Source: Amoebidium appalachense (taxonomy: Eukaryota; Ichthyosporea). From it: DNA of 64,000 bases. The position numbers and the translations under genes were made by a program. The stretch covers positions 18,538,001-18,602,000 of the forward strand of contig CAVNZM010000001.1 in assembly GCA_963693365.1 (NCBI GenBank), given 5' to 3'. The notes under the pieces are model-generated. The model saw nothing but the letters and a program-made list of their open reading frames with translations, ran no database searches and was not told where the DNA came from. Positions 58,519-64,000 of the stretch are shown in pieces. Numbering within the stretch: position 1 is the stretch's first letter; the number at the start of each line of letters is the position of its first letter.

Positions 58519-59473
58519 AACACACACGAACACGTAACGCATTCGAATGTCGCACATTCTAACCCCCCCCCCCCCCCTCCCCCCCCCCCCCCCCCCCCCA
58601 AAACACACACACACACACACACACACCACCACCACCTCCTCCACCACCCTCCGTTTTCTTTTTGCCTTCTCTCCTCTCTGGCTATCAACTGACACACAAT
58701 GACCCACACACAGGCCTTAAAAGGACTAGCTCCGGTATTGTGCCGCCGGCAAAGCGCATGCGCCCATAGTCAACAATATTGGGTGATGTTGATGGATGCA
58801 TGAAGGAAGGGGTGGGAAGTTGTTTACACGCGTATGTGCATTTGGATATTTGGTTTGTGGGTGGCATCGGTACTGGTGAACGTGCCACGTATGTCTAAAG
58901 AGCCTGTCATAGGGTTTGCATATAATCCTGCACTGTGGTTTGTGCATTTGGATTGGACAAGACACGTGTATTTCCACCGTATGATACCAATACTGCCAAA
59001 CATTTACCCCCCCCCCCCCCCCCCCCCCTCCCCTCTCCCCCCTCCTCGAGCTCTTGCTACATCAATAAGGCTAGAGGCACACAGGCACACAATACACCAC
59101 ATGAACATGCGGAAAAAACAAACAAACAAGCATTTCAAAGTTACATGCCCGCTTTTCTTTATTGTACAAATAATCATGCACGAAGATTTCATTGACTGTG
59201 CGCTTAGCACGCAGACAACCCGGCTTCGAATTAATTGATGGCATTGTGCTGTTCTGATATTATCTATCGGTTCCTTATGTCGTAGTGTCTTTTTTTGGTA
59301 TAATTTCTCGAAGGTGTTAATAGTGGGGATCGGGCTGTCCGAATGACTGGTTTTTTTCTCCCTTTGGAGTTGGTATGTACATAGATATAAACTGGACCAG
59401 GTGTCTGAGTGATCATTGAAAAAAGCGGGAATATGAGTAAACATCTGTAGAGCTTTAATAAACTGCATGGCTC

Positions 59474-59553
<80 letters not shown>

Positions 59554-59726
59554 TTTGTTTTTTTTTTTGGTAAGTGAGCCCGGAATAGACATATTGGGTG
59601 GGGTGGGGTGGGGTATGGGGGGGGGGGGTGTTGGTGACTGAGACATGCACTCATCGTGGGGAGGGGCCAGGGACCCACTTGGGATGTGGTTGGTGGCGTC
59701 TGTGCGTCTGTGATTGTGTGTGTTGC

Positions 59727-59831
<105 letters not shown>

Positions 59832-60797
59832 CGTGTGTGTGCTGCCGTAATCTTGTGTGTGTGTGTGTGTATGCGTGTGTGTGTGTGTGTGTGTGTACTG
59901 TGTCTAAGTCTGTGTTAGGAGGGAGGGATAGAAGGCCTTCACAGGAGTGCCCGGGGGGGGGGGGGCTTGGGGTACAGCGAGGCAAAGCCAATAGTAACAT
60001 GATGGCTTTCGAAGTAGTCTATCACCAGGCCATCACCTATCACACAAAAACTGCCCCCCCGTTGAACGTCGTTACATCACAGTGTTGATGCACATGTTAG
60101 TTGTTATATCATTTCCAAGAAATGCATCGCACACTGAAAGTGTACCTGTGCAAAAATAAACAAAATTACGCTGCCTAGTAGATTTTTACCAGATGATGCA
60201 ACGCACACCGTGAAAATACACCGGGCATGCCCATGGATCGATGGCCCTTTGTCAGCAACCCATCACAAGATCCCATCACGCAACGTGACCGCACTTAGTA
60301 ACTTGCGATCCATCCTTCAGCAAATTCGTACCCGTGCCTGTTATTGGAAGGAATGCGTGGCAACAACCTTGATCATAAAGGGCGCCGGATTAGAGTTCAA
60401 CATGATTATGTTTTGACATTGTGTGGTACGGTGTTTTAGGACACGGTGCCATCGGATCACAACTCGCTGCTGGCTGCCACGCGCCCCCTACATAGAGATG
60501 CCAGAGCGAATAGGGCATGTGATCAAACAATGGGCAGGCACAAGCAGTAACTCAGGATTTCTCAGGTATTATTGTATTTAGGTGAGTTCTGGAATTTGTG
60601 CCCGCCATGCTTTGTGAAATGAAAAAAAAACATGACCAACGCAAAAAACAGGCTCTCCCCTGACGTTTCAACTGATGCGGTGTGTTGAAAAGTCGCGTGG
60701 TGCGCCGGTGTAAAAGGGGGGTTTATGCACTCGGGCCCAGCCTCACTTGACGTCGCGGCCTACTGCGTTTCCAGCGCAGCCAATCAAATGCAGCCAG

Positions 60798-61216
60798 ATA
60801 TTGCCAAATATGGCACTCGCAAGTGTATAACACCTAAATACATATTACCTTCCTGTAGAACTGGTCTTTCTCTAGCTGATGGTATTATTGATCAATTACC
60901 ACGCTTTTACTGTACACGTGCTATACAGTGGAGATCTAATAAGTATAAGGTGGCATCATTTGCATGCCCAAACAACACACACACACACCAGTTTAACCGG
61001 TCATGTATCGCCAAATGTAGTTTGATAGACCACATAATACCGCAACACACACACGTCACATTCACAACAGACACCCAGAAAGATAGCCTACCTGTAAATT
61101 ACAACATCCTTGATTTTATACTAAACACGCGTAACTACGACCTGTTTATTAGATGTATTGATTGGCTTGAGAAACACATCACTACAAAATTATAGCGCAC
61201 GCGCACACACACACAC

Positions 61217-61277
<61 letters not shown>

Positions 61278-61310
61278 CCAGCTGATACCGAGTGTCCCGA
61301 GGGGAGCCCC

Positions 61311-61346
<36 letters not shown>

Positions 61347-61541
61347 GGGGAACCCCAACTAATTGATTTCTCCTTGTAGTCTTTATGGTGTCTCGTAGAG
61401 AAAGTAAACCCTGATATATAGTCACCACCCGACATCTATGTACGTGATCATGATATACCGCTGAGGGGATATTCCGAGCAAACCCCCCCCCCCCCTACCT
61501 GAGACTGGTTCTCTTTGCCTCGAGTAAACAGCGTAAACCCC
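60798..61541 (+). mobile_element. LINE-like 3' end, copy B (frame intact)
   Basis: It matches 19317-20119. Here the C-terminal frame stays open for about 130 codons: IAKYGTRKCITPKYILPSC, GLSLADGIIDQLPRFYCTRA, RSCIAKCSLIDHIIPQHTH, YNILDFILNTRNYDLFIRCI and DWLEKHITTKL before TAG at about 61195. It is followed by a CA array, a shared CCAGCTGATACCGAGTGTCC segment and an A run (61316-61344). The upstream part of the element is missing, so this is a truncated copy. Confidence 0.5.

Positions 61542-64000
<2,459 letters not shown>

Overview
This window is nuclear DNA from an intron-rich eukaryote, most likely a protist. Coding sequence lies in short exons with clean GT-AG boundaries (gtatgt, gtaagt and gtacgt donors) whose phases match from exon to exon. 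The eukaryote-only Mediator subunit MED6 is present, as are a ribosomal P-stalk protein, an ankyrin-repeat protein, LINE and DIRS-type retroelements, CCAAT boxes and an AATAAA signal. Genes end in standard stop codons. I cannot name the species. A soluble fumarate reductase would suit an anaerobic or facultatively anaerobic protist, but that is inference. Much of the window is low-complexity: G or C runs up to about 64 nt, (CA)n/(GT)n and (CT)n arrays, so most long open frames (Pro/Gly/His-Thr/Cys-Val rich) are artefacts.

Layout. 0.7-0.93 kb (minus): last exon of an acidic ribosomal P protein. 2.4-2.8 kb: a possible exon, strand uncertain. 3.96-9.17 kb (plus): an ankyrin-repeat gene whose exon 6/intron 6 junction has expanded into a 12-copy minisatellite. 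13.3-16.5 kb (minus): a four-exon gene of unknown function. 18.6-20.8 kb: long CA arrays and a LINE-like 3' end. 21.9-27.6 kb (plus): a decayed DIRS-type retroelement (RT, RNase H, tyrosine recombinase) followed by direct repeats around a CCAAT/TATA promoter-like segment. 28-33 kb: small mobile-element footprints, namely an A-tailed insertion with a 19-bp target duplication, a foldback element and an element bounded by inverted 14-mers. 33.8-34.7 kb (minus): duplicated last two exons of the fumarate reductase. 35-39.7 kb: complex satellite rich in C tracts. 41-42.4 kb: LINE 3' fragment with a paralogous empty site beside it. 42.7-48.0 kb (minus): complete nine-exon fumarate reductase, 480 codons. 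50.5-56.8 kb (plus): MED6, eight exons. 60.8-61.5 kb: second LINE-like copy. 61.5 kb to the end: mainly CA and GA microsatellites.

The fumarate reductase and MED6 genes are divergent, with start codons about 2.4 kb apart, and both have CCAAT boxes upstream. The most unusual items are a C-tailed dispersed repeat with a tRNA-like 5' hairpin, always in the sense orientation of its host gene, and the ankyrin minisatellite that multiplies an exon/5'-splice-site junction.
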